Shown here: positions 23,533 to 30,804 of the stretch, piece by piece
Numbering within the stretch: position 1 is the first letter of the stretch
How the letters are laid out: each line of letters opens with the position of its first letter
Origin: SLRI01 sp036796215
GTDB taxonomy: Bacteria > Pseudomonadota > Alphaproteobacteria > Geminicoccales > Geminicoccaceae
NCBI GenBank assembly: GCA_036796215.1
Contig: DAIRDJ010000032.1
Location: 1 to 33,074 of the forward strand
DNA length: 33,074 nucleotides
Direction: 5' to 3'
Translations under genes and position numbers: made by a program
The notes under the pieces: generated by a model
The model's database searches: none
What the model saw: the letters and a program-made list of their open reading frames with translations, nothing else
What the model was told of the DNA's origin: nothing

Positions 23533-25959
23533 ATGCGCCGGGTGCTGGCCATCCTCGGTATTGCGATCCTGGTCCTCGCGGCCGGAGGCGCCGGGATCGT
23601 CGCCTGGCTCGCCTTTGCCTCCCTGCCCCAGTTGTCGGGCGAGATCCGCCTGGCCGGGCTCGAAGCCGAGGTCACCGTCACCCGCGACGCGCTCGGCATC
23701 CCCTTGATCGAGGCCTCGAGCGAGCGCGACGCGGCCATGGCGCTGGGCTTCGTCCATGCCCAGGACCGGCTCTGGCAGATGGAGATGAGCCGCCGGATCG
23801 GTGCCGGCAGGCTCGCCGAGGTGGTCGGCGAGCAGGGGGTCGGCACGGACCGGTTCATGCGCACGCTCGGCCTCTACCGGGCGGCCGAGGCGGCGCTGCC
23901 GCATCTCTCGGAGGAGGCGATAGCCTGGCTCGAGGCCTATGCCGCAGGGGTCAATGCGCTGATCCAGGATCGCTCGAGGCCGCTGCCGCCCGAGTTTCTC
24001 CTCCTTCGCCACCGGCCGGAGCCCTGGGTTCCGGCGGACAGCCTGGTGCTGGTCAAGACCATGGCCTTGAGCCTGATCGAAAGCTGGCAGCGGGAGCTGA
24101 CCCGGGCGACAGTGCTCGCCGACTTGCCGGCCGAGGCGATGGCCGATCTCTGGCCTCAGGCCCGGGCCGATGCGGTCACCACCATCTCGGGCTATGACGT
24201 TGCCCTGGGCAGGGCATCGACCGCGTCCGTGGCCGAGCTTGCCGCCGTGCGGGCGATCGGCGACCATGCCCAGGAACTGCTCGCAGCACTCCCTCTCGAT
24301 CAGGCCCCCGGCCAGGGCTCGAACAGCTGGGCTGTCGCCGGTGCGCATACCGCGTCCGGTGCGGCCCTGCTCGCCAACGACCCGCATCTCAACCTCGGCA
24401 CCCCGGCACCCTGGTATCTGGCCTCGATCCGCACGCCCGGAGGCCTCGTCCAGGGGGCCACCCTGCCCTCGCTGCCGGTCGTCGTCATCGGCCGCAACGA
24501 GGCGATCGCCTGGGGGTTCACCAACACCGGCGGCGACACGGACGACCTCTTCATCGAGCGACTCGATCCCGTGAGGCCCGACCACTATCTGGCGCCGGAG
24601 GGCGCGCTGCCGTTTGTGACCAGGGAGGAGGTGATCCGGGTCAGGGGCGGCGAGCCGGTGACCCACGTCGTGCGGGCAACGCGCAACGGGCCGGTGCTCT
24701 CCGACATCCTGCCGCGGGCGGCCGAGGTCGCCGGTGCAGGCCATCTCCTGGCCATGCGCTGGACCGCCCTCGAGCCCGAGGATCGGACGATCGAGGCCGG
24801 GATGGCACTCGCCAGGGCCACCGGCTGGGACGATTTCGAGGCGGCGATGGCACTGTTCTTCGCCCCGACGCAGAACGCGATCTATGCCGATGCCGAGGGT
24901 GGGATCGGCATGGCGCTCGCCGGCCGCCTGCCGGTCCGGCGAAGTGGTGACGGCAGCCTGCCGCAGCCGGGCTGGACCGGCCGGCACGACTGGCTGGGCC
25001 TCCTGCCGCCCAGTGCCAATCCGCGCGGTCGCACGCCCGAGACGGGCTATCTCCTGAATGCCAACAACCGCCTCGTTGGCGATGCCTTTCCGCATCTCGT
25101 GACCCGCGACTGGAGCGACGATCTCCGCGCCCGGCGGATCGACGAGGTCATGGGCGCCGCGGTCGCTGCGGGCGAGATCCTGGATGTCGAAGCGATGCGC
25201 CGGTTGCAGCACGACCGGCGCTCGACCCTGGCGCGCGATTTCCTGCCGCTCTTGGCCAAGGTCGAGCCCGCGGACGACGAGGCCAGAGCGATCCTCGACA
25301 CAATGGCCGCCTGGGACGGCGAGAGCGGCCCCGACCGGCCGGAGCCCTTGATCTTCCAGGCCTGGTACCGGGCCTTCGTGCGCCAAGTGCTCGAGGACGA
25401 GCTCGGCGAGCGGTTCGCGGCCTTCGAGGGCATTCGGAGCGAGGCGATGCGCCACATCGTCGAGGCGGCGCCGGTGTGGTGCGACGACACGCGCGTCGCC
25501 GATGTCGTGCAGACCTGCCCCGAGATGGCCGGCCGCGCCTTTGCGTCAGCGCTCGACGGGCTCAAGCTAAGCGAGGGCAGCGATTGGCGGGCCTGGCGCT
25601 GGGGCGAGGCCAGCCGGGTGCATATGGCGCATCGACCACTCGACGCGGTAGCCGTGCTGCGCCGGTTCTTCTCGCTGAACAGCGCCGGTGGCGGGGATGC
25701 CGGAACGGTGGCGGTCGCCCGCTATCTGCCACAATCGCCCTATACGACGGTGATGGCGGCGAGCCTGCGGATCGTCGCCGATCTCGGCGAACCGTCCACC
25801 TTGCACGCGATCCTGCCGGCCGGGCAGTCCGGCCACCCACTTTCGCCCCACTTCCAGGACCAGACCCCGGCATGGCGCGACGGCCGCCTGCAGCGCATTG
25901 CCATCGCCGATAACGCGAGGGATACGGATCACATTTTGACCCTTTCGCCGGCCGATTGA
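23533..25959 (+). CDS. Penicillin acylase family protein (Ntn hydrolase)
   Basis: Periplasmic amidase precursor, 808 residues, with an N-terminal signal or anchor (ILGIAILVLAAGGAGIVAWLAF). The alpha part shows VTVTRDALGIPLIEASSERDAAMALGFVHAQDRLWQMEM, the classic entry of the family. Autocleavage should occur before Ser263 of GSNSWAVAG, freeing the nucleophile of the beta chain; ALLANDPHLNLGTPAPWYL follows. Substrates range from beta-lactams to acyl-homoserine lactones; none can be chosen here. Ends with the usual LSPHFQDQTPAWRDG block. It begins 5 bp after the HAD gene. The start at ATG 23533 fits the signal peptide; a TTG at 23524 overlaps the HAD stop. Confidence 0.92.
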   Translation: MRRVLAILGIAILVLAAGGAGIVAWLAFASLPQLSGEIRLAGLEAEVTVTRDALGIPLIEASSERDAAMALGFVHAQDRLWQMEMSRRIGAGRLAEVVGEQGVGTDRFMRTLGLYRAAEAALPHLSEEAIAWLEAYAAGVNALIQDRSRPLPPEFLLLRHRPEPWVPADSLVLVKTMALSLIESWQRELTRATVLADLPAEAMADLWPQARADAVTTISGYDVALGRASTASVAELAAVRAIGDHAQELLAALPLDQAPGQGSNSWAVAGAHTASGAALLANDPHLNLGTPAPWYLASIRTPGGLVQGATLPSLPVVVIGRNEAIAWGFTNTGGDTDDLFIERLDPVRPDHYLAPEGALPFVTREEVIRVRGGEPVTHVVRATRNGPVLSDILPRAAEVAGAGHLLAMRWTALEPEDRTIEAGMALARATGWDDFEAAMALFFAPTQNAIYADAEGGIGMALAGRLPVRRSGDGSLPQPGWTGRHDWLGLLPPSANPRGRTPETGYLLNANNRLVGDAFPHLVTRDWSDDLRARRIDEVMGAAVAAGEILDVEAMRRLQHDRRSTLARDFLPLLAKVEPADDEARAILDTMAAWDGESGPDRPEPLIFQAWYRAFVRQVLEDELGERFAAFEGIRSEAMRHIVEAAPVWCDDTRVADVVQTCPEMAGRAFASALDGLKLSEGSDWRAWRWGEASRVHMAHRPLDAVAVLRRFFSLNSAGGGDAGTVAVARYLPQSPYTTVMAASLRIVADLGEPSTLHAILPAGQSGHPLSPHFQDQTPAWRDGRLQRIAIADNARDTDHILTLSPAD

Positions 25960-26078
25960 ACGCAGAAGGCGAGCAGCAAAGCGTGCAGTCCTTTCGAGCT
26001 TTCCTAGAATCTGCTATGAGCCAGGCTCGTTGACTGCCGATTGCGAGAACTCGGGAGGGCGATCCATGAGGGTGGGGC

Positions 26079-26699
26079 ATGCAGCCGGGTGAGCTGCGGA
26101 GCTTCGGCCAGCGACTGCGCGCGCTCAGGCTCGGGCAGGAGCTCAGCCAGGCCGAGCTGGCGCGGCGGATCGGCCGGCATCAGACGGCGATCGGCCCATA
26201 TGAGCGCGACGAGTACATGCCGAGCCGCGACGTCGTGGAGAAGCTCGCCACGGCGCTCGAGACCAGCCCCGAATACCTGCAGTTCGGCCGCAGCCCGCAT
26301 CGCAGCAGCCTGCCCAGGCTCGGCCGGCTCGATGCCGCAGGGCAGCTGGATCAGAGCGGGCGGATGCCGGCCCTGGCCATGGCCGAGGAGCGACTGGTGG
26401 CAATGACGCTCCTCGATGATGCGATGCTGCCGGTGTTTCGCCCTGGCACGACGATTCTGGTCGCGCGCACGCCGGCGAGCGATCTTGCCACCCTGGTTGG
26501 CCGGCATGTGGTCGCGGAGCTGACCTGCGGGCGGCAGTTCCTGCGCCGGCTGATGCCGGCGAGCGAACCCGGCAGCTACCATCTGACCGCCTATCAGGCG
26601 CCACCCTTGGGCCCCCTTCGACCGGTCTCGGCACGGCTGGTCATGGGCCAGCTCGAGACAGAGGCATGCCTCGGTGAGGGTAGAGAGAATACCTCTTGA
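26079..26699 (+). CDS. XRE-family regulator with S24-like domain lacking the catalytic Ser and Lys
   Basis: A 206-residue transcription factor. The helix-turn-helix is at residues about 8-65 (LRALRLGQELSQAELARRIG, YERDEYMPSRDVVEKLATAL). The C-terminal half has the LexA/CI S24 layout: LLDDAMLPVFRPGTTILV aligns with the G-D-S-M-x-P block, but the Ser is Ala, and the partner Lys position reads FLRRL with Arg. Self-cleavage is therefore not expected; the domain may serve for dimers or ligand sensing. ATG 26079 has GGTGGGG. It ends 130 bp before a second XRE gene in the same direction. The upstream gap (25960-26078) shows no clear promoter. Confidence 0.82.
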   Translation: MQPGELRSFGQRLRALRLGQELSQAELARRIGRHQTAIGPYERDEYMPSRDVVEKLATALETSPEYLQFGRSPHRSSLPRLGRLDAAGQLDQSGRMPALAMAEERLVAMTLLDDAMLPVFRPGTTILVARTPASDLATLVGRHVVAELTCGRQFLRRLMPASEPGSYHLTAYQAPPLGPLRPVSARLVMGQLETEACLGEGRENTS

Positions 26700-26706
26700 G
26701 GTTGAT

Positions 26707-26760
26707 GAGAAATACACGTTTCTCTGGAAGTTTAAAATATGCCCGGTATTTTAGCTAAAT
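26707..26760 (+). promoter_or_regulatory. AT-rich promoter region with inverted repeats before XRE gene 2
   Basis: GAGAAA (26707-26712) and TTTCTC (26719-26724) form an exact 6-bp inverted repeat with 6-bp spacer, and TTAGCTAA (26751-26758) is a second palindrome. TAAAAT (26733-26738) may be a -10 element. The stretch is much richer in A/T than its surroundings. It probably binds one of the two adjacent XRE proteins. Confidence 0.4.
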
Positions 26761-26828
26761 AAGATTTGTCTGGGGGTTGTGACGCGCCGTGCAACTGCTG
26801 CGTTCGCAACGCGAAGGGATCGGGAAAC

Positions 26829-27260
26829 ATGATGAATCAGGTCGCCAGCAAGACCGTAGGCAAGGGGACCGGCGGGCGCAGCCGGGCTCTCGATGTCGAC
26901 CACTATGTCAGCCTGCGCATCCGCCAGCGGCGGATCATGTTGGGGCTCACCCAGCAGCAGATGGCGGAGCTGATCGGCGTGACCTACCAGCAGGCGCACA
27001 AATACGAAACCGGCATCAACCGCATCTCCGCGGGCCGGCTCTACCAGATCGCCCAGGCCCTGGGCGTCGAGATCGGCTATTTCTTCGACGAAATCGAACC
27101 CGATCAGCAGGCCAAGGCGAAATCGACCGAGATGATGCCGCAGCAGCGCATGCTGCTCGAGCTCGCCCGCAATTTCGCCGCGATCGGCAGCCGCAAGCAC
27201 CAGGATGCGATCTGCAACCTCGCCCGCGTGCTGGCAACGGGCGAGCGTGCCGGCAGCTGA
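26829..27260 (+). CDS. XRE-family regulator (PraR/PhrR-like)
   Basis: A 143-residue DNA-binding protein with one helix-turn-helix domain at about residues 20-82: LRIRQRRIMLGLTQQQMAELIGVTYQQAHKYETGINRISAGRLYQIAQALGV-type content, followed by a helix with LELARNFAAIGSRKHQDAI. The layout matches the alphaproteobacterial regulators of the PraR/PhrR group, where the HTH is followed by a short helical tail. The first 20 residues are basic and flexible. Two ATGs stand side by side (26829 and 26832). Spacing and the AT-rich upstream region (26707-26760) suggest autoregulation. Target genes are unknown. Confidence 0.85.
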   Translation: MMNQVASKTVGKGTGGRSRALDVDHYVSLRIRQRRIMLGLTQQQMAELIGVTYQQAHKYETGINRISAGRLYQIAQALGVEIGYFFDEIEPDQQAKAKSTEMMPQQRMLLELARNFAAIGSRKHQDAICNLARVLATGERAGS

Positions 27261-27412
27261 CCGCCCAGCGCGTGGTGCAGGCTCGGCGACCGGACCGGCG
27301 CTAACGGTTGCTTGAGCAGCGGCTGCGATCGAGGGCGTCTTCTTGGGGCCCAGCAGAGACACCGTCGCCATGGCGCTCGCTCGCGGGCGTTTCGGTCGGC
27401 GCTCCTGACCTC

Positions 27413-27977
27413 GGCCTCGCCACCGCATTGGCCAAGGGTGGCGCCGGCGGCAAGGGTGGCGGCCCCCATGGCGACCTCATCGGCGGCGGCGATATTGACC
27501 TGCGCGCCTCGCTGACGGCGGCGATGGCCGATCTCCAAGTGGCGCTCGACGCTCTCGACGACCCGGACGAGCGAGGCCGCCCGGCCGCTGCAGAAAAGGC
27601 TCTCCGGGGGCGACGCCGAGCTTGCGGCCGTCGCCGCCCTGCGCGCCGTCACGGCAGTCGGCCTCGGCGGCTGCATCGGCTCGCTTTTCGGTGGTGATCC
27701 GGCGTTCGACGAAGCGCTCGGCGAAACCGCTGTCACGCTGGCCACCACCACCCTGCAGCACGGCCTCGAGACCCGACCCAACGACGTGCCCGAGAGCTGG
27801 CGCAACCTCGCGAGCGGCCATGCCGGCTCGATCCCACCGCGGGCCACGCTGGTCGGCGACACGGGCCACTTCTGCCGCCGCTGCGACGAGATGATCAGCC
27901 TCGCCGACGGCCGTATCACCATCCTCACCAAGACCGCCTGCCGCGATGCGTGCGGCAGCTGCGTCTGGGTCTACTGA
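27413..27977 (+). pseudogene. Frameshifted unknown gene with Cys-rich C-terminus
   Basis: Two plus-strand frames with coding-like codon use meet here. One (from about 27413, containing DLGLATALAKGG and LRASLTAAMADLQVALDALDDP) is good until about 27565; the next frame (from about 27570: PLQKRLSGGDAELAAVAALRAV, then DVPESWRNLASGHAGSIPP and GDTGHFCRRCDEMISLADG) runs to the stop at 27977. The second frame has no start codon before GTG 27786. The C-terminus has CRRC and CRDACGSC, perhaps a zinc site. A +1 shift joins them: either a real mutation, programmed shifting, or a sequencing error. Upstream (27261-27412) a third frame also looks partly coding. The family is not recognised. Confidence 0.45.
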
Positions 27978-28001
27978 GGCCGGAGCGACCGCGGCCGCCG
28001 C

Positions 28002-29474
28002 TCAGTTGACCCAGCGCACGGCCGTCAAGTCGTTGGCCGGGATCGGGCTGTTGGGCCAGAGGCCCTCGATGCCAGCCTTCCAGACGCCGTGCTTGGCGAG
28101 CTGGAAGATGAAGACGTTGACGCTGTCCTCGGCCAGGATCGCCTGCGCCTCGGCGAGGAGCGCGGTTCGGGCGTCGGCGTCGTCGGTTTCGGCCAGCGCC
28201 TCGATCACCGCATCGAAATCCGGGTTGTCGTAGCCGAAATAGTAGTCGTCGCGGGCGTAGATATCGATGTCCATGGGCTCGGTGTGGCTGACGATGGTCA
28301 GGTCGTAGTCCTTGCCCTGGAAGACCTGCTCCAGCCACTGCGCCCATTCCATCGGGATGATCGAGGCCTCGATGCCGACCACGGCGAGCTGGGCCTGGAT
28401 GATCTCGCCGCCGCGCCTGGCGTAGCTGGGCGGCGGCAGCTTGAGGGTGAGCTCGAGGTTCTCGATGCCGGCCTCGGCGAGCAGCGCCTTGGCCTCCTCC
28501 AGGTCGTGCGGGTAGCGGCCGGTGAGGTCGACATGGGCCGGGTGGTGCGGCGCAAAATGCGAGCCGATGGGCGTGCCGTAGCCGAACATCGCCCCGTCGA
28601 TCACCGCCCGGCGGTCGACCGCATGCGCCAGGGCACGGCGGACGCGGATGTCGTCGAGCGGCGGCTCGGCGTTGTTGATGGCGAGGATGGTCTCGCCCTC
28701 GGTCGAGCCGATCACGACCTGAAAGCGCGGGTCGGCCTCGAACTGGCCCAAGGCCTCGGGGGCTGGGAAGTTCGCGAAGGCATCGATATCGCCCGCGAGC
28801 AGGGCTGCCGTGGCGGCCGCCGGGTCCGGGATGAACTTGAAGGTGGCCCGCGCCAGCGCCGGGGCGTCGCCCCAGTAGTCCGGATTGCGCTCGAGCTCGA
28901 CCCGGTCGCCGGTGACCCAGCGCGCGAAGCGAAAGGGCCCGGTGCCGACGGGCTCGGTCTTGTTGGTCTCGGCCGAGGACGGCTCGACGATCACCATGTC
29001 GCCCCAGCCGAGATTGAAGAGGAAGTGCCCGGTCGGGCGCTGCAGGGTGACGGCTACGGTGTGCGGGCCCGTGGCCTCGATCGCGGCGATCGGCTCGAAC
29101 AGCTGCTTTTGCGCGTTCACGCTGTCCTCGGCCATCGCCCGCTCGAACGAGAAGACGACGTGCTCGGCGGTGAGCGGCACGCCGTTGTGGAAGACCGCAT
29201 CGGGCGTGATTTCAAAGACATAAGTCAGGCCATCTGCGGCGATGGTCCACGCCCGGGCGAGTGCCGGCTGCACCGCACCGGTCTGGTCGATCCGGGTGAG
29301 GCCCTCGAAGATGTTGGCGTAGCCGACCTCGCGAATGGCCGCGGCCGCCCCTGCCGTCGGGTCGAGATGCGGCGGCTCCAGCACCATGCCCATGATGAGC
29401 GCGTCCTGGGCCACCGCCGGACCGGCGGTCACCGTCATCGCGACCACGAGGGCAGCACTCAGCTTCCTGCACAT
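28002..29474 (-). CDS. Peptide/nickel-type ABC transporter binding protein (family 5)
   Basis: Periplasmic solute-binding protein, 490 residues, signal peptide MCRKLSAALVVAMTVTAGPAVAQ. Mature domain motifs: EPPHLDPTAGAAAAIREVGYANIFEGLTRID, ARAWTIAADGLTYVFEITPDAVFHNGVPLTAEHVVFSFERAM (cluster C signature), PVGTGPFRFARWVTGDRVELERNPDYWG, RRALAHAVDRRAVIDG. Members bring peptides, nickel or other compounds to an ABC importer; the ligand cannot be predicted. No permease or ATPase genes lie around it, so it is an orphan or works with genes elsewhere. Ribosome site GAGGAGGAGAC is strong. The block of repeats upstream (29574-30254) separates it from the toxin region. Confidence 0.92.
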   Translation of the reverse strand: MCRKLSAALVVAMTVTAGPAVAQDALIMGMVLEPPHLDPTAGAAAAIREVGYANIFEGLTRIDQTGAVQPALARAWTIAADGLTYVFEITPDAVFHNGVPLTAEHVVFSFERAMAEDSVNAQKQLFEPIAAIEATGPHTVAVTLQRPTGHFLFNLGWGDMVIVEPSSAETNKTEPVGTGPFRFARWVTGDRVELERNPDYWGDAPALARATFKFIPDPAAATAALLAGDIDAFANFPAPEALGQFEADPRFQVVIGSTEGETILAINNAEPPLDDIRVRRALAHAVDRRAVIDGAMFGYGTPIGSHFAPHHPAHVDLTGRYPHDLEEAKALLAEAGIENLELTLKLPPPSYARRGGEIIQAQLAVVGIEASIIPMEWAQWLEQVFQGKDYDLTIVSHTEPMDIDIYARDDYYFGYDNPDFDAVIEALAETDDADARTALLAEAQAILAEDSVNVFIFQLAKHGVWKAGIEGLWPNSPIPANDLTAVRWVN

Positions 29475-29573
29475 CGACCGTCTCCTCCTCTGCCGGGCCT
29501 GCGGAGATCAGCACAAGCTGCCCGGTTTGAAAAGGAAGGATGCGGCAAGGCAGATGAAGACTTAGCGGGAAGA

Positions 29574-29622
29574 GCGGGGGACATGATGTCCCCCGCGGCC
29601 CCCTTCGGAACCTTTGCGGGGG
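29574..29622 (+). repeat. Bipartite palindrome, copy 3
   Basis: Arms GCGGGGGACAT and ATGTCCCCCGC with one central base (29574-29596), then tail GGCCCCCTTCGGAACCTTTG and GCGGGGG (29597-29622). The tail can itself fold through CCCCC and GGGGG. Unlike copies 1, 2 and 5 it does not follow a plus-strand gene; it starts 100 bp upstream of the binding-protein gene, in the opposite direction. Confidence 0.65.
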
Positions 29623-29762
29623 TGGCGGTGGGGATGTCACGGCGTGCTGGAGGACTCGGTGCTCTGGGGTTCGGGAGGCTGGGCCTCGGTACGCCTGTCT
29701 CGGGTGGCGACAATCGAGATAGGAATAATAGCAAAAAGCTGGGCTGCCGTCAAGCTGGCGCT

Positions 29763-29984
29763 CGGGTTCGATCGGCACCTCGCGGCCTGCTCGGCCGGCC
29801 GAATCGGTCCGGACTCGCCCCGCGGCTTGCGGCGGGATGCCAACGCTCTGGAATCGGGCGACCAAACAGGGGGCGCTGCGTCAAGCTGTCCCCTCGGGTT
29901 CGATCGCAAAAGTCGGGTTCGTTCGCTGCATGGCCGGGTTCGCTCGTCGATTCCGCGGGTTCGATCGTCGTCTCGCCGGGTTCA
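29763..29984. repeat. Array of CGGGTTC sites at 19-21 bp spacing (iteron-like)
   Basis: CGGGTTCG/A sites start at 29895, 29914, 29935, 29956 and 29977, so spacing is 19, 21, 21 and 21 bp, putting them on one helix face. Outlying copies start at 29763 and 30063, and an inverted AACCCGAG lies at 30119-30126. Several sites extend to CGGGTTCGATCG. No plausible protein is encoded here. Regular two-turn spacing is typical of plasmid replication iterons or cooperative operator arrays. Confidence 0.7.
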
Positions 29985-30038
29985 AAAGCCCCGATTTGTA
30001 ACGAAAGGTGACGGATGCTGCGCCATAAGCAATCGTGA

Positions 30039-30151
30039 TGGCGCATATATCGACTCATTTCTCGGGTTCTGGCGCATATACCGACTCATTTTTCAGGGTA
30101 TGGCGCATATTTCGACACAACCCGAGCGAAAATGAGTCGGTATATGACGCA
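30039..30151. repeat. 31-bp tandem repeats plus inverted copy
   Basis: GCGCATATANCGACTCAT units: TGGCGCATATA begins at 30039 and 30070, and a degenerate third TGGCGCATATTTCGACACA at 30101, giving an exact 31-bp period. An inverted copy (AATGAGTCGGTATATGACGC) lies at 30131-30150. CGGGTTC sits between units one and two. A DnaA-like TCTGGATAA (30183-30191) and an AT-rich CTTATAAAAAGAAT follow. Probably binding sites for a replication or partition protein, or for a repressor. No Rep gene lies in the window. Confidence 0.75.
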
Positions 30152-30211
30152 TGATTTCGGGATTTGTGTGCAGGCACATGATTCTGGATAAGCGTTGCTT
30201 ATAAAAAGAAT

Positions 30212-30254
30212 CACGGGGAGGCAGCGCCTCCCCGTGGGCCCCTCCGGTCTTTTG
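30212..30254 (+). repeat. Bipartite palindrome, copy 4
   Basis: Arms CACGGGGAGGC and GCCTCCCCGTG with loop AGC (30212-30236), then tail GGCCCCTCCGGTCTTTTG (30237-30254). It lies at the right end of the repeat block, 124 bp ahead of the nucleotidyltransferase gene. The tail ends in TTTTG, which would suit a terminator. Confidence 0.6.
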
Positions 30255-30377
30255 CTGCGGTGGTGGATCGGGGCCCGCTGCAGAACGCTGCGGCCAGCAT
30301 GCTTTGCAGCTTTGGAGGTGTTGCTTCGGGGATTTCGTGGCATGATGCAGACATAGAGGAAAATCGAGAAGGGCCTC

Positions 30378-30695
30378 ATGTCCTCGACGAACGACACCGA
30401 CCTCGTGGCAGAGCTGGAGCGCGCCCTGGCAGAGCTTGCGAACGAGCTCGCGGCCAAGGGCGTCCGCTCGGTCTCCCTCGTCGGCTCCCGAGCGCGCGGC
30501 ACGGCCAAGCCCGAGAGCGACTTCGACCTCCTGCTCGACCTCGCCCCCGACGCCACCTTCGGCCTCATCGACCTCGTGCAGCTTAAGGACACATTCGGCG
30601 ACGCCCTCGGCCGCAAGGTCGACATCGCCTTCAAGGGCGGCCTGCGCGCTTATGTCGAAGCGCACATGACCCGCGACGCCCGCCAGCTGCTCTGA
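30378..30695 (+). CDS. MNT-type nucleotidyltransferase (orphan antitoxin-like)
   Basis: A 105-residue minimal nucleotidyltransferase. The metal and NTP-binding block is VGSRARGTAKPESDFDLLLDL (G-S at 36-37, first Asp pair 48 and 50) with the third acidic residue in KVDIAF (about 80-85). Such proteins form TA pairs with HEPN RNases; the MNT part AMPylates the HEPN tyrosine. Here no HEPN/DUF86 gene follows (30696-30804 holds only about 30-codon frames), so it is an orphan or remnant. Ribosome site AGAAGGG. It sits between the iteron-like block and DarTG. Confidence 0.85.
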   Translation: MSSTNDTDLVAELERALAELANELAAKGVRSVSLVGSRARGTAKPESDFDLLLDLAPDATFGLIDLVQLKDTFGDALGRKVDIAFKGGLRAYVEAHMTRDARQLL

Positions 30696-30804
30696 CCCGG
30701 CGATGTCTGACGCGGAGTGCACCCCCCACTTCTCGGGGTGTCCACACATGTCCTCCTTAGCGGCAAACCACTTAGTCAGCCGAGGCGACGCGTAAGACAG
30801 CGGT

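Noticed and set aside
23314..25455. Long minus-strand frame opposite the HAD and penicillin acylase genes
   Set aside because: Same cause as other antisense frames; the sequence is low in hydrophobic blocks and rich in Arg, Gly and Asp.
29763..29984. GGGTTCGATC motifs resembling tRNA T-loops
   Set aside because: No acceptor, D or anticodon stems can be built around any copy; regular 19-21 bp spacing points to binding sites instead.
29750..30058. Minus-strand 102-codon frame through the repeats
   Set aside because: Its periodic Glu-Pro content arises from the 21-bp GAACCCG repeats; the 19-bp step and the 31-bp units are not multiples of three, so selection is not on protein.
29895..30151. 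Possible CRISPR array
   Set aside because: Conserved cores are too short, spacing is 19-31 bp from start to start, there are no unique 30-bp spacers, one unit is inverted, and no cas genes are present.
30696..30804. Search for a HEPN partner after the MNT gene
   Set aside because: Only a frame of about 30 codons exists (from 30703) with no HEPN motif (R-x4-6-H).
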